The notes: generated from the sequence alone by a model not told the origin. A stretch of DNA of 64,000 nucleotides from Riptortus pedestris (GCA_019009955.1 CM032228.1:133883501-133947500); one strand, 5' to 3'. Shown: positions 32,981 through 45,670, counted from the first letter of the stretch. Translations and numbers: made by a program.

Positions 32981-35900
32981 TTTGCAAAAAAAAAAAGAAA
33001 AAAAAAAAAAGGAAATTAATTTTATACAAGCAGTAACCTGCTTATATGTACTCCATAGTTTCAAGATGTTCTTTTGGAGTAAATAATTCAGGTCTTTGCA
33101 TTCTTAGTTCGATTAATTTCATTCAGTACTTTGGTAAACACCTATTTTAGACGTTTTATTATGTGGTTTTATTGTTTAATTAGGGACATAAGATGTATAG
33201 ACAAAGAATGCAAGGGGTTTTATGCTACTTACCTTATTTTATTATTAATGAATCATTTACCTTAAATTTACTTTTATTTTTATGCCTTTTATTCAAATAG
33301 AGTAATAGAAAAAATATTTTAAAATGTTATTCATAAGTACTTCTTTTTCTTTCTTTTTTTTGTGGAAATTCATTTCATTTTTACATTAAACTGAAATAAA
33401 TAAATGAAATTATACTCCTTTATTCAAAACTATTAGGTGCAATTGTATTCTGTAAAACCCGCTGCATTATACAGCTTATAACACTAAAAATTCCTATAAA
33501 TTGGTCTGGAGCTGAAGCATCCACTATGACAGACACATTGAAACTCCTGACATTTTCATTACAGAAGGTTAGGACCATTGAAATTTGATTCCAATATGAA
33601 CTATTTATTTAGTTGAGTGTATTTGATAAGTCCTTGAACTATGCTGCTAATTAATTATGCCTCTTAAATAATGATGTCATGTGTATTTTGATTTATTTTT
33701 TGGAAAATTATAGGTGAAATTGAAAATTCTGTACCTATAAAACAATCTTAGCTCCTTTTTGAATCTTTTTACTCATTATTAGCATAATGCATTCTAGATG
33801 TTTTGATTAAAAACTATACTCCTCACTCTATAGTACTTACAATCTAGTACTAGTTCGAAATGAAGTTCATAATAAATATCCAATCATCATATTTACTCGG
33901 CTTTTAAACGTCTGGTTGCTCCTGGAAACTGATTATTTTTGTTTTTCTTGTGAAGTCTCTGTTGGCTTACAATTGCTTGTTTTCTTTTTACATCATTGAA
34001 GTTACTCCTCTTATTGATATAATCTTAAATATTTTAGAATTATTGTCCTTAATATTTTCTCCTCCATAATATAAATATATAGTTACAATGAGCAAACAAA
34101 ATATATGGCTTCCAAAAAAAAAAAAAAAATCATTTTAATTTTTAGAAATACTTTAAATATACAATAACAAATGTAATTTAATCTCTTATTAATAGTTGTT
34201 TGCCATAGAAGTTTTATATCACCATGAGGCTATCCCTATGATATTCGAAACAAAAATAAATAAATAAAATAATGCAAGAAATACTTATTTAAATTCTCCA
34301 GCACTTAATCTCACTGGCTTCTGATTACTCGATCGTCCTGCTCATTTTCATGATGCTTCTAATTAAAGCTTTGAATGCTCAATACAATTGAGTGAAATAG
34401 TGAATAAGTTTGTAAAATATGAATTAAGTAGAATAATAAAAGTCATATAATTGTGGATTTGGCCTAATTTTGTTTTGTTTGGTAATTATAAATATTATAT
34501 TATTAAAATACTGGAGAATGCTATATAAAGTACCCAACACTACCTCTTGCAAAATAGATTTATTAATTCTTGTTACTAAGTATACAACATATCTAATGAT
34601 CTCTCTTTATGCCTACGGACCATAGCCTATGGAATATTACAGTAGCAATAGGCTAACCAATTTAGTAGACTTGTATTCTACAATTTATATCCCAATTGTT
34701 AAAAACAAAAAAAAAAGGGCTAAACAACATTGCAAACAAAATAATTTTCATTAATTCTCTTATTATAATTTAAACTGGGGTTTTTTTTTTGGTCATACTA
34801 TTTCATACATTGATAATTCTATGTTCATACTATTTCTTATTAGAATGCCCTTCCAACATTAGTTACCTTAAAACATAAAAATACAGGATTTCAGAAATAG
34901 ATTAGATGGCTAAATGTATATTTATTTCATATTTACATCAACTTTATACAAACTAGGCTAATTGGTATGATTTATTCAAAGGTTGCCATTCCTATTAAAA
35001 GTAATTTAAAATGGAAATAAAAATATAAATATGAATGTAATAATATTACTAACAAGAAATACGATAAGGGATTTGACTCAGGAGAGACTCAAATCCATGT
35101 TGTCTTAACGATCTGAGGTATTGAACCACCAGATATCTACAACTCATTAAACTTAACTTCAATTGAATTATTGAGTGTAAAAGTTATTTTTCGAACATTT
35201 TCTGTACTATTAAATATATTAAAAATGTAATAAATACTGGTAGTATTCTCATATTCCCAGAGGAGTCTTAAATTATAATATGAAATCCCTTAAGCATTGT
35301 GTGTGCTTTTACAGATTAAAAAAAGTTAAACTTCTGGTGTTGCAGAATTTTCCTTTTAAAAAAAAAAAATGTGTGACTGTGATTTCTTTTTTTTTTTTTT
35401 TTTTTTTTCGGTCTGCAGACTTTTATTTTGTATATAAACTATTGGTAATACTGAGTTTCATTAATTTTATCTTATTAAATAATTTCAGGATAATAATATT
35501 TTCAACAAGAGGTTGTCATATGCATGCTATGACTAGAAGATCCCTTAATTTATAAAACCATATGTGCCTGGGCTGAACGTATCTACATAAATATATGTTA
35601 ACTCTTAGTTAATCCAATGCATTATTTTGTTATAAAATGTTCCTTGTTTAGTTTTATAATTATTTGTATTCATGCTTAAATGTGTTACTTAGTTGTGTAA
35701 TAAGTTGTTTGTTTATGCCACTTGAGTATACCAGTGGTGCAATGTACAGAACTATTTTATTTTTTCCTTCAATGTTCTTTTGTCTTCATAACTTTGAACC
35801 AAATGACTGTACATATTATATAAATATACATTAATACCCTCTAGCCTTTAACTTCATTCATATAGGAAAAAAGAAATTCTAAAACGTTCTGGATATACGT

Positions 35901-36832
35901 CAGCTTCGTTTAAAAGTTTTAGAAACAGATTAATTGGCTTATAGTTACCGTATTTGAACGTTATATTTACAACTTATTATTAAATTAGACATTCCAGTTT
36001 GTGTTGTGGCGAATGTTGTGGACTTGTAAATACTTATTTTAATGATTTTCTTTTAGCCACAACTTTGGTCAGTTTCACTGTAAACATTTTCCTATGTGAA
36101 GAAAACAAAAAGAATGGAAATTGTCATTTGTAAATAAGTGGTCTATGTGTACAATGGTCACTAACAAATGTAATAAAGTATTTGTAAAAAAAAGTTTTTT
36201 TTTAGTTTTTTGTAACTCTTCTTTTTTATTGAAACATCCATCTGAACCACTACCAAGTTTTACAGGATGATTTAAAGACATCCACAGTTCTTTTTTTAAA
36301 TGAATGAACCTTAACTGTAAAATTCAGTTTCTTTTGAGGTTTTGACCTTTTTCCCACCCTTCTCCTGTATCTCTTTAGCAACCATAAGAGCACATTTTCA
36401 AATAGAAAGGGGTTATTTTTATTACAAATTCTGTCTGTTTCTATAAAAATTGAATTCTAAATGGATTTTATGTTGGCCATTTTTTTTTAAGCCTAGTGTT
36501 TGATTGCAAATGCCAAATCCACTTCAAACCTCATTTTTGTCATGTATTTGATTTTAATGGCATAACTTTGTGTTTAGCCACTAACTATAGATAAGTTAGT
36601 CTATAGAAGTTATGAAATGTTATGCGTTGACAGATTTCTTCACCTGACTCTCAAAGCAGAAGGATTTCACTAAAAGTAGAACCAATTCTTTTCTTTCGGT
36701 TAGAAAGTGTAAAAATAATTTAATCTTTTATCATAGAGTACTCTGAAGGCTATTCTTAAAATCATAGGAGATAATGTCATTCATAAAATTGTTTTAAACA
36801 AATAAAAACCCCAAATATTTGTTGCTTGATTC
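32981..36832. other. Unassigned AT-rich stretch
   Basis: About 3.9 kb with short chance ORFs only. Simple A- and T-runs are present. No TIR, LTR, tRNA-like or coding signal found by eye. Confidence 0.5.
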
Positions 36833-36911
36833 TAGCCTGGATAATAGGACTTAGTGAACAAACATATTAAATAAAATGCCTTGGTCCCACCATGGCTAGA
36901 GAGGTGGTTAA
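36833..36911 (+). repeat. SINE body fragment, copy 5
   Basis: AGCCTGGATAATAGG, TTAGTGAACAAAC, then CTTGGTCCCACCATGGCTAG and GGTGGTTAATAG match the middle of the SINE in order. The tRNA-like head is absent. Confidence 0.5.
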
Positions 36912-37087
36912 TAGGGATTAATACTGAGTCTTAACATAATAGTCAAAAATAATTTTTTTTGCTTTTGAATATGGTACTGCAGGATGTATGATATTGGAAC
37001 AGACAAAATAAATGGTTTAGTAATTGTACATTATCTTCAGAGTACCTTAAAAGTTTAAGAATTATATTTTTATGATAAATTAAACTA

Positions 37088-37288
37088 TTTATTAACACCC
37101 ACCTTTTGCTTCTAAGACTAATTGGGACGGATTATATAATATAACCCTTTTCTAGCAAGGATGGGACTAAGGTTTTTAATTTATGAGTTTGTCACTAAAT
37201 AAATTCCTACTGAACCAGAAATCGAGCTCGCTACTTTAGGTTTACCCATGTATTATTATGACCAATGCCTTAACTCACATGGCTAAAA
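37088..37288 (-). repeat. tRNA-derived SINE, copy 6
   Basis: Reverse copy: ATTAACACCCACCTTTTGC, CTTTTCTAGCAAGGATGGGA, GTTTGTCACTAAATAAATTC, GAAATCGAGCTCGC and CTCACATGGCTAA. Diverged but full length. Confidence 0.75.
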
Positions 37289-38057
37289 TATATTTTTTTT
37301 TACTATAAAATAGTAAGAATTTGATTATTTTCATGTATTAAAACATATGACATAATTTCCTCAAGAATAATTCGGATTTCTTTATTGTCTAAAACAGTTG
37401 TCTAACAATTTAATTCTTTTTAAACTCTATATTTTTGTTATATATTCCCGTTAAAACCCATTGTTTCTATGTTAAAGAAAATTTATTACAAAAAAAAGAG
37501 GTTTTTTGGCTTTTGCGTCTGAACAGTGTTTCCACAAAGAAATGAAAATGTAATGAAATGTGTATGTAAAATAAATTTTGACTCCAATTTTCTACCGGGG
37601 TATGTGATAAAAAGCATCCCTTTCCATTTGAAATTACTGAGCTATGGTTGCTGGAGAAGTAGGGAAAGCCTAGCAAATCCTCTAGATAAGCTAAATTTGG
37701 TTGGTACATTTTACTTGTTTATTTGGGTTTTAAATACAATAACAAAACAAAAATAAATACAAACAACAAAATAGCAAAACCTCTAACTTATAATACTATA
37801 CTAAAAATAAATAAAACAGCAAACAAACAAAATTAATTAAGTAAAAACTGAAACATACATTACTCACAACAAATAATACAACTTACTCATAAAAAAAAAA
37901 AAAAAAGAAATGACACACCTCCTAGGGGTACAAAATACTTAATCACATAAATTATAACAGCAAACATATAAAAAAAAGGAACAAGTGTAATATGAAAAAA
38001 AAAAATACTCTTGGTATTAAACAGAAAAATAATTAAACATAACTAAATAACTTCTAG

Positions 38058-38735
38058 GCTAATCTTTTGCCCACAGTATACATCCTAAAATACGTACACC
38101 ATAGATTTGCGACCCTTCCATCTGATTTTGTCAAGCCTATCTCTGGGTCTGCCAACTACCCTGAAGCCCCAGGAAAGGTGCTGAACTTGGCCCACACGAA
38201 CCAGGTTCCATTGAGGCCTCTGATGGTAATCCACTCCAGTATAGCCTGACTCACTTCCAGCTCTCTCAGCCCATCTACACTCCTCTTGCACCATACACCC
38301 TTGTAAGACAGGATTACCGGCAGAACCCTTACCCACATCCATTAGATGGAGCTAAACCAGGTTGGGTTTTCCAAGCACTTGCCTTGGGAACCAACGGTGT
38401 AGAACCGTTTTCCAAGTTTCCTTTGGGGGTAAGTCCCCAAAGCTTCTGTTTTCTGCTCCGGCTTCAGTGGTGCTCTATCAATCTTAGACATCCAGTTAAG
38501 CCACAAAAGGCTCCACATCACAATGGAAACCCCGACGCCAAGGTACAACCTGACATCTTCAACCCCAGGGCCCGAACAGGCTGTTCAGAAAACCTAATAG
38601 TCAATACTGGGCAAACCTTGACCACCGTACGTCGTCCGGAGGACCTAAGCTCCAATCAAAAAATAATAAAGATAAAAAATATAATCCCTCACGGATGGGC
38701 GGAGGTCTTACCAATGCTAGGTTTTCATAAATATT
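38058..38735. other. GC-richer block, origin unknown
   Basis: About 680 bp near 50% GC between A-rich flanks. ORFs overlap on both strands (for example 38384-38737 plus, 38085-38342 minus). A piece reading VVGRPRDRL on the minus strand is faintly reminiscent of non-LTR retrotransposon ends, but I cannot support a call. Confidence 0.35.
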
Positions 38736-39559
38736 GAGGTAAAAAAACAAACAATTATAACTGACTATTTGAAATGTGGACTGCATTTAGCTACCAGGAA
38801 TGAGCCTACTTTGGAAACAGCTGATGCAATATAATCTACATGAGCTTTTACAGGAAATTCAAAGGAGAGAAATTGATAAGGTCTGTTGGGATGAATATGT
38901 TTATTTGTTAGGGCCACTATTTATTTTAGTGGTTCTTAGCAAAATGAATAATGCACTAGGTTTGTGTTATAGAAAAACTTGTGATTTTTATAGCATCCAT
39001 AGTATTAGAATCTGCAGGATCAGAATAAAGGGAGAGACTTCGTAAAGTTTTCATTGTGCATGCTACTTGAAAGAAGGAAGAGATATTCCCTGTCTGTAAG
39101 GTAAAATGAAATGCCAAAGTACTATACCAGATAAGCAAGAAATAGATCTATAGACCAAAATGAGGTAGAAAACAAATATGAGTCAACCAATAGTAAATGC
39201 ACAGTAGAGTTGTCTAAACTTATGGTTATGAAGTTCTTGTCCATAGTTCTCTCACACATGGAAATGAATAAACCTATATAACCAAACTCAGAATCAAGTG
39301 GACTACATTTTATTAGTCAATAACACCTCACATTTCTGAAACATGAAGCTACTCAGGAGTAGACTATAGTTCAAACCATTTCTCGAGTTGCAGTGAGGAT
39401 GAGACGAAAAAAAAAAAAATGTGTTCCTTTTTGTACCAAACAGTTAAGAAGGAGATATCCCGTTTACTAATATCCCACTCATGCAATGAGCTACAATGGT
39501 TATAGTAGAGGCCCGAGTCCATCAAAAATTGTAGTAATTCACAAAATGAAAAAGAATTA

Positions 39560-40440
39560 AATTCTTGAATTATAAAGGTATCAGCACTTCTCTCAGCAAC
39601 CTATAAGATTCCTGCCTATGGATGTTTATAAGAGAATCACGGAGAGCTGTAAAATTATACCAAGAGAACACCAGTCTGGGTTTTGCCCTAGGTAAATAAC
39701 TACAGACCACCTCTTCCCTGAACCCATTCAGTTATTTGGTAATTTGGACAGGCTAATGATGTAGGCTTTACAGTTAATTTATCAGACTGATGAGGATGAT
39801 TCTGAAAGAATAATGTTATAAGGCAGCTGGGTTTTCAGATTTATTTAGGTTTACCATTTACTCCGAGAAAAACTAAGTACATGAGAACCTCTTAAACAGT
39901 CTGAGAGACAGTTAATTATGTTGATTGGGGGGATTTTATATTTACTTTCTAGTTACAGCACATGAAGTTTTTGGAAGGGCTAGTAACAGAGAACAATATC
40001 TTGGTAGCCTTAATGATAAAAGGGACTATTCTCTGAAAATAGCTTTCCACATTAAAGAGCCCTGCAGGAATGCAAAAGTGCAAATTAACAAAATGTTCAT
40101 GAGGCCAATAGTTATGTTATATGACAATAAAAGGTAATGACTTTCACCAAGGGAAACCAAAGAGCTCTTCACGAGAGAGAAGAGCTGTGAAGGTAAAGCA
40201 TCTTTGAACAGCTAAACAACTTTCAATTAAATGGTTTGTAGGATTCTGATATCATCATCAACTGTACTACTTAGAAAGGAAGATTGTACTGTTTGGGAGA
40301 ATGGAACCCAATAGGCTGCACAAAAAAATGTAGTATGGTATATATGTAGTAGCGTGGTTTAGGTTAGAAGGCTGTAAGTCAAAGCGTCATTGAGATCCAC
40401 CCAGGTTCTATAGGAACTTGTAGTGCATAGCTTATAAACA
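39560..40440 (+). pseudogene. Decayed non-LTR retrotransposon reverse transcriptase
   Basis: Across broken frames the order of RT motifs survives: NYKGIS near 39566, SATYKI, EHQSGF near 39668, TTDHLFP, an altered catalytic box reading QANDVGF near 39750 where FADDV is expected, then KTKYM near 39870, and an open piece (39925-40137) with EYLGS-like QYLGSLNDK and MRPIVMLY, matching the RT tail YLGS/IRPVVLYG. Many stops and shifts; long dead. The closest group is the insect endonuclease-reverse transcriptase (RTE/Jockey-like) class. Confidence 0.65.
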
Positions 40441-41089
40441 ACTATTGGAGGTGAATGTCAATGATGGTGTACAAATTCAATTAAAAATAAATATAGATTT
40501 AAACCATTCTCATTTTATATTTTTTTGGAGAACTCAAATAAAGGACTTACACAGTGTTTTTATAATTAAAGCACTACAAAGTAAATAATGGTAAGTAACT
40601 CAGGTAAATCAAATACCTCTTATTTTAAAGCAATTTTTTTTACAAGACAATCATTTCATTATAAAAATAATTCTAAATACGAGCATTGCATTTTCAAAGA
40701 AAATGACTGCTTATGGGATATTATTCCAAAGCAACTTAATGGGATAAAACTGATGACATACAAACTAAATAAATTACAGCAATTGCCATTCAACAAATGA
40801 TTTCTCAGAATCACTTGAAAATTCCATTACTCTGGCTATGTTTAGATGTTAGTTCTTTAATCAAAAAGGAGATATTTTATTGGGCTAATCGGCTTAGGCA
40901 TCAATGGAGGAGTGGTGTTGTGTCAATTCCTCCTCCTCCCCAAATAATTTTATTGGAAAACGGGGAAAAAGTATATGGAAACTCAATAAGAAGTAAACTC
41001 TATTAATATTGATACATTTAAATGTCTAATACATACTTGTCAATACTTGCTTATTTGAAAAGAGATTTCTATTTAATCTTTATACATAG

Positions 41090-41713
41090 TGTTGCGAAAA
41101 TTAAATAGATGAATAATCCTTCAGAGAGAGAGAGAGTCGCGTATTTGGAAAGTGTGACGTAGATCAAAGCAGCCGACAAGAAAGTTCTAGCCTCTATAGA
41201 CTCTTCTAGCCCACCCTCGAATGAACGAGACAATTCCCCTTTGATGTATGCCGACCACCTATAAAGAGCGGCCAGCTGCGAGCCAGTCAGTTTTATTGTC
41301 ACCTGTCTCGATGTTCACATCAGTGCTTCAGTGCGACTTAGTGCAGTGCGGTAAAGTGTTTTTAAAAGAAGAACAGTGTTGTGCCGTGACTGTAAGTAAC
41401 AGTTTAGTGCCGTGTTTAAGACAGTGCAGTGCCGCGAAGTAAAGGACAGTGCAGTGCCGCGAAGTAAAGGACAGTGCAGTGCCGTCTTTCTGTGAATTTC
41501 AGTGAATTATTGGACTGTGACTCATTGAGGAACAGTAACGCTATCAGTGTATACTGTGAGTAGTAATTAAGAATAATCACCAAGTTTATTGTGCATTGTG
41601 AAATAAATTTTGCAGTGATAAAAACTGTGAAACTTGCGAGTATTTAATTTTGCAATCCAAAAGAACTCTTATTAAAAACGTTTATTACTGGTTTTGGTAA
41701 TAAAAACGTAACA
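41090..41713 (+). repeat. 5' LTR of the Ty3 element
   Basis: Begins TGTTGCGAAAATT and ends AAAACGTAACA. Contains two copies of a 25-bp unit (GGACAGTGCAGTGCCGCGAAG...) around 41423-41480. Differs from the 3' LTR by about three substitutions and one repeat unit. Confidence 0.93.
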
Positions 41714-41715
41714 AC

Positions 41716-41733
41716 TGGTGTCAGAAGTGGGAT
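41716..41733 (+). other. Primer-binding site complementary to tRNA-Leu(CAA)
   Basis: TGGTGTCAGAAGTGGGAT begins two bases after the LTR and matches the complement of the tRNA-Leu(CAA) acceptor end plus CCA over 18 bases. It would prime minus-strand cDNA synthesis. Confidence 0.75.
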
Positions 41734-41755
41734 TGCAAAATTAAAATCAACAAAA

Positions 41756-43165
41756 ATGAAGTTTGAAGAACTAAAAGTGGAACAACTAAAGAAGGAGCTG
41801 TCTAAACTGGATCTGCCAACAACAGGAAATAAGGCTGAATTACAAAGGCGATTGACAGATGAATTCCAAAGACGAGGAATCGATATAAGTACACACGAGT
41901 TTGCCGATAAAGAAGACATTGCAGTAAGTACTCCTATGTCAAGCAGCAATTTAGATTTAAATTCAATTTTGGCCGCCATGATGGAAAAAATCACAGATAA
42001 CAACCAAAAACTCTTAGAAGCTTCTAAAACTAACAGCGAGAAAATCTTAGCGGAAGTAAGACAAGAATTTCAAGAAGCTTCTAGAGCTAATTATGAAAGA
42101 CTAGAAGAAGTTTCCAGAACTAATTGCGAGAGGCTAGAAGAGAAATTTCAGGAAGCTTCTAGATCAACTAACCAAAAACTCCATGAAATGTCAGAGGTAT
42201 TGGGCAAACGAGTGGAAGCTATAGAGCAGAGAGTCAGCGAGTTTGATGAAAAACTCTGCGGCATTTCTGCGGCACAGAAGAAGGTTGAAGAGGACGTGTC
42301 CAGCCTAGGAAGAAAGATGGACGATGAAATACGTGAGCTACAATTCCAAATGGATAATCTACATGTTCGAGAGGGTCCGGTGAGGCTCATTTCAGAAAAT
42401 TCCAGCAAGATAAACTCCCCAACTTTTGACGGTAATGTACCACTTAATGTTTTTAAATTCCAATTTGAGACGGTGGCCAGTAGAAACGGATGGAATAATG
42501 AAGAGAAAGCGGTAGAATTGATTTTGGCACTGAAGGGAACCGCTGCAGAAATCCTGGAGAGTTTACCATCAGCTTGTAGGAACAATTATGAGGACATTAT
42601 GTTGGCATTACAGCGCAAGTTTGGCGGTGAGCATAAACGAGAACTTTACAGGATGGAACTAAGGGGCAGAGTGCAGAAACCGAACGAGACACTACAAGAT
42701 TTTGCCATGGAAATCGAACGTCTAGTGCAGCTGACTTACCCAGGTGAAAATCATCCATTCTTGGATCAGTTCAAGATTGAAGCATTTGTGAATGGTATAC
42801 GAAATCCAGACGTTAAATTCGCGGTGCGTGCTACGCAAAAATCATCCTTTGCTGAAACCATCTCTTATGCGCTAGCCCAGGAGACCGCTAAAGTAATTTC
42901 AAAACCACAAGTCTTCAAGGTGCGACGTCTTGAGGCTGATATTCAAAATGACGCCCAAATGTCAAGGAGTGACATAGAAGATTTAGTCAAGCGAATAATG
43001 GAGGAGCAAAGGAACAGATCACGCTCAAAGTGCTTCAACTGTGGCAAAGCCGGCCATTTTCAACGTAACTGTAAATCACCAAAGAAAAGGTCAAGATCTG
43101 TTTCGCCACCAAGGGAGAACAAACGGATGAATAACCCCAAATCTCAAGAGACACCGTTAAACTAA
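41756..43165 (+). CDS. gag: Ty3 element Gag with SAP domain and zinc knuckle (intact)
   Basis: 469 residues. Residues 1-40 (LKVEQLKKELSKLDLPTTGN, AELQRRL) form a SAP motif, a DNA/RNA-binding helix pair that is unusual in Gag. Residues 80-205 are Glu/Lys-rich coiled coil with repeats around EASR(A/T)N. Residues about 225-390 resemble the retrotransposon gag capsid domain (WNNEEKAVELILAL, YRMELRGR, ETLQDFAMEIERLV). A CCHC knuckle CFNCGKAGHFQRNC lies at about 424-437, followed by a basic Ser/Arg tail. The start is the first ATG after the primer-binding site. Translation of pol would need a -1 shift in the 31-base overlap (43135-43165). Confidence 0.9.
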   Translation: MKFEELKVEQLKKELSKLDLPTTGNKAELQRRLTDEFQRRGIDISTHEFADKEDIAVSTPMSSSNLDLNSILAAMMEKITDNNQKLLEASKTNSEKILAEVRQEFQEASRANYERLEEVSRTNCERLEEKFQEASRSTNQKLHEMSEVLGKRVEAIEQRVSEFDEKLCGISAAQKKVEEDVSSLGRKMDDEIRELQFQMDNLHVREGPVRLISENSSKINSPTFDGNVPLNVFKFQFETVASRNGWNNEEKAVELILALKGTAAEILESLPSACRNNYEDIMLALQRKFGGEHKRELYRMELRGRVQKPNETLQDFAMEIERLVQLTYPGENHPFLDQFKIEAFVNGIRNPDVKFAVRATQKSSFAETISYALAQETAKVISKPQVFKVRRLEADIQNDAQMSRSDIEDLVKRIMEEQRNRSRSKCFNCGKAGHFQRNCKSPKKRSRSVSPPRENKRMNNPKSQETPLN

Positions 43166-44460
43166 AACGAGCTAGCACTGAGGGGCAAGAGCTAGCTCCT
43201 ACAACCGCTGGCCCCACAATCTCCATTTCCATAATACAACAGCAGAATAGCAACCTTACAGCTCGTGGACTCATTAACGGCAGGAAGCAGATCCTCACAA
43301 TAGACACAGAGGCGTCGCAGTCAATAATTAGGCCCGATTTGGTAAAAGGATCAGTGGAACCATTAAACGACGTTCGACTGCGCACTGCTACTGGGGAATC
43401 AGCCACCGTCTATGGAAGAGCCAAGGTTCGACTGACTATCGCCTACACTAGCGCCGATCATGTATTTGTTGTCGCCGACATAGTGGACGAAGTGATCATC
43501 GGTGCAGACTTCATGATAGCCCACGGTATCAATCTGCACATGGGTCAACAAGTTATGATCTGGCGCAACGTCGAGATACCCTTGGATGTAGGATATGAGA
43601 GCAATACCACAGTAAGGAGGCTATTTACCGTCGGACGCCAGAAATTACCACCCCAGTCGGAAACCTTAGTATGGGCGCGTGTGGAAGAAGATTGTGAGGA
43701 TAACCGGTTGTGGGTAGTAGAACCTAAAGAACTTAAAGATGACATTATAACAGCTAAAGCCCTTGTGAAAACCTGCGACGATGGACGAGTTCCGGTGAGA
43801 GTACTTAACCTATCCAACAATGAGAAGATCATTAACAAAAATTTTGAAATAGGTCAATGTGAGCCAGCAGAAGCAATAATTAACTGTGCCAAAAATTCAG
43901 GATGCCCAAAAATGACAGCCAAGGAGCGCGAACTACTTGCAGAAGAAGAGGAAAAGTGGATGAAAGGACTGACATCGCCTGAAAGAAACAAGGCAAAGGA
44001 GTTGCTAAGAGCACATGCATCCGTCTTCGCCCTAAGCAATAAAAGCCCAGGTAGAACAGCTGTAGTGAAACATGAAATAAATACCGGTGAAGCGAGACCT
44101 ATAAAACAGGCACCCAGGAGTGTTCCCCTAGCGAAGCGGAACGAAGTTAAAGAACTTGTCAACGAAATGGAGCGGAATGGAGTCATTGAACCATCTTCGA
44201 GTCCGTGGAGCTCGCCAATAGTTCTAGTAAAGAAGAAAGACGGCAACACCAGATTCTGCGTCGACTACAGAAAACTCAATGACGTCACCAAGAAAGGCAG
44301 TTATCCGCTGCCAAGAATTGACGACACCTTAGACACGTTGGCAGGAACGAAATGGTTTTCCAACTTGGAATTGCAAAGCGGCTACTGGCAAGTAGAGATA
44401 GCCGATAAGGACAAAGAGAAAACAGCCTTCAGCGCAAGCAATGGTTTATGGTTAAGGTGA
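43135..44460 (+). pseudogene. pol: Ty3 pol part 1: protease and N-terminal RT
   Basis: Open in the -1 frame relative to gag from 43135. The retropepsin motif reads DTEAS near 43310 where DTGAS is expected, followed by a hydrophobic strand. The aspartate is kept, but the Gly-to-Glu change would probably damage the active site. The RT fingers follow with RPIKQAPR, SSSPWSSPIVLVKKKDG, RFCVDYRKLN and the LQSGYWQV box. The frame is lost near 44445, in the conserved segment before the MPFG box, by a small deletion. Confidence 0.85.
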
Positions 44461-45038
44461 TGCCATTTGGGCTCTACAACGCCCCAGCTACTTTTGAGCG
44501 TTTAATGGAACGTGTGCTAAAGGGTCTCAATTGGAAGACATGCTTGGTGTATCTAGATGACATAATCGTTATGGGGAAGACTTTTGAAGAACATCTTAAA
44601 AACCTGGATGAAGTATTTAGTTGCATAACAGCAGCTGGGCTGAAGTTAAGCATAAAGAAATGTGCTCTGTTTCAGAAAGAGGTCAAATACTTGGGACATC
44701 GGGTAACAGCAGAGGGCATCTCCACTGACGAGGACAAAATACGGGCAGTAAAGGACTGGCCTCGACCACGAAATCTTCACGAGCTGCGTAGCTTCCTGGG
44801 GCTTTGCACATACTACAGGAGATTCGTGCCAAACTTCGCTCAGGTAGCTGCCAGCTTGCACGAGCTAACCAAAAAGTCGCGACCATACCACTGGAGTGAG
44901 GCAGCGGAAGATGCTTTCCAGAGGCTCAAGGAACTCTTGTGCACAGCACCTGTCCTTGCCTATCCAATCGCTGGACAGAAGTTCATAATTGATACGGACG
45001 CCAGTGGCTATGGAATAGGAGGAGTACTTTCTCTATAG
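44448..45038 (+). pseudogene. pol: Ty3 pol part 2: RT palm to start of RNase H
   Basis: Continues in another frame with MPFGLYNAPATFERLM, catalytic CLVYLDDIIV, FLGLCTYYRRFVP and the RNase H entry IIDTDASGYGIGGVLS. It ends at a second frameshift near 45030, inside RNase H. Confidence 0.88.
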
Positions 45039-45044
45039 TAGTTA

Positions 45045-45670
45045 ATGAAGCAGAAAGAGTCGTTGGCTACTACAGCAGGGTACTCTCCAAGCCCGAAAGA
45101 AATTATTGTGTTACCCGACGGGAGCTTCTGGCAGTGTTGGAGTGCGTCAAACATTACCACAAATACTTGTATGGTCAACACTTCACCTTAAGAACAGACC
45201 ACTCGGCACTACGTTGGCTGCTGCAGTTCAAGAACCCAGAAGGTCAGCTGGCACGATGGATTGAACGTCTGCAGAGCTATGATTTCAGCATCGAGCATCG
45301 AAAAGGTGGGAAACACAATAACGCTGATGCCCTTTCAAGACGGCCTTGTAACATAGAATGCAAACATTGTACTAAAGCCGAGAAAGAGGAAAGCGTGATT
45401 GATGTGCGACTTACCCGTATTGGCTCAGACGAGGACTGGTCGAAGGCTCAGAAAGATGACCCGATTCTGGCGAAGATTATATCGGCTAAGGAATGCAACA
45501 GAAAACCAACCCGAAATGAGACATCAGCTGAAAGCCCACTTGCGAAATCATACTGGGTTCAGTGGAATAGCCTAAAACTGGAAGAGGGCTGCTTATATCG
45601 ATCTTGGGAGAGTGCAGATGGCAAAACCACAACCGACCTAATTGTCGTACCACACTTCCAAGATAAATGA
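45045..45670 (+). pseudogene. pol: Ty3 pol part 3: RNase H and integrase entry
   Basis: Third frame: GYYSRVLSKPERNYCVTRRE, LRTDHSALRWLLQF and HRKGGKHNNADALSRRPC, the typical RNase H end with its catalytic Asp. It loses frame near 45650, just before the integrase zinc domain. Confidence 0.85.

Noticed and set aside
41248..41442. 64-residue ORF repeated in both LTRs (also 46924-47118)
   Set aside because: It lies in the LTR leader and crosses the 25-bp repeats. It is present twice only because the LTRs are duplicated, and no domain is visible.
44646..44886. Minus-strand ORFs inside the Ty3 element (also at 41644, 42148, 43545, 43854, 45942 and 46277)
   Set aside because: They are shadows of gag and pol on the opposite strand, with no domain features.
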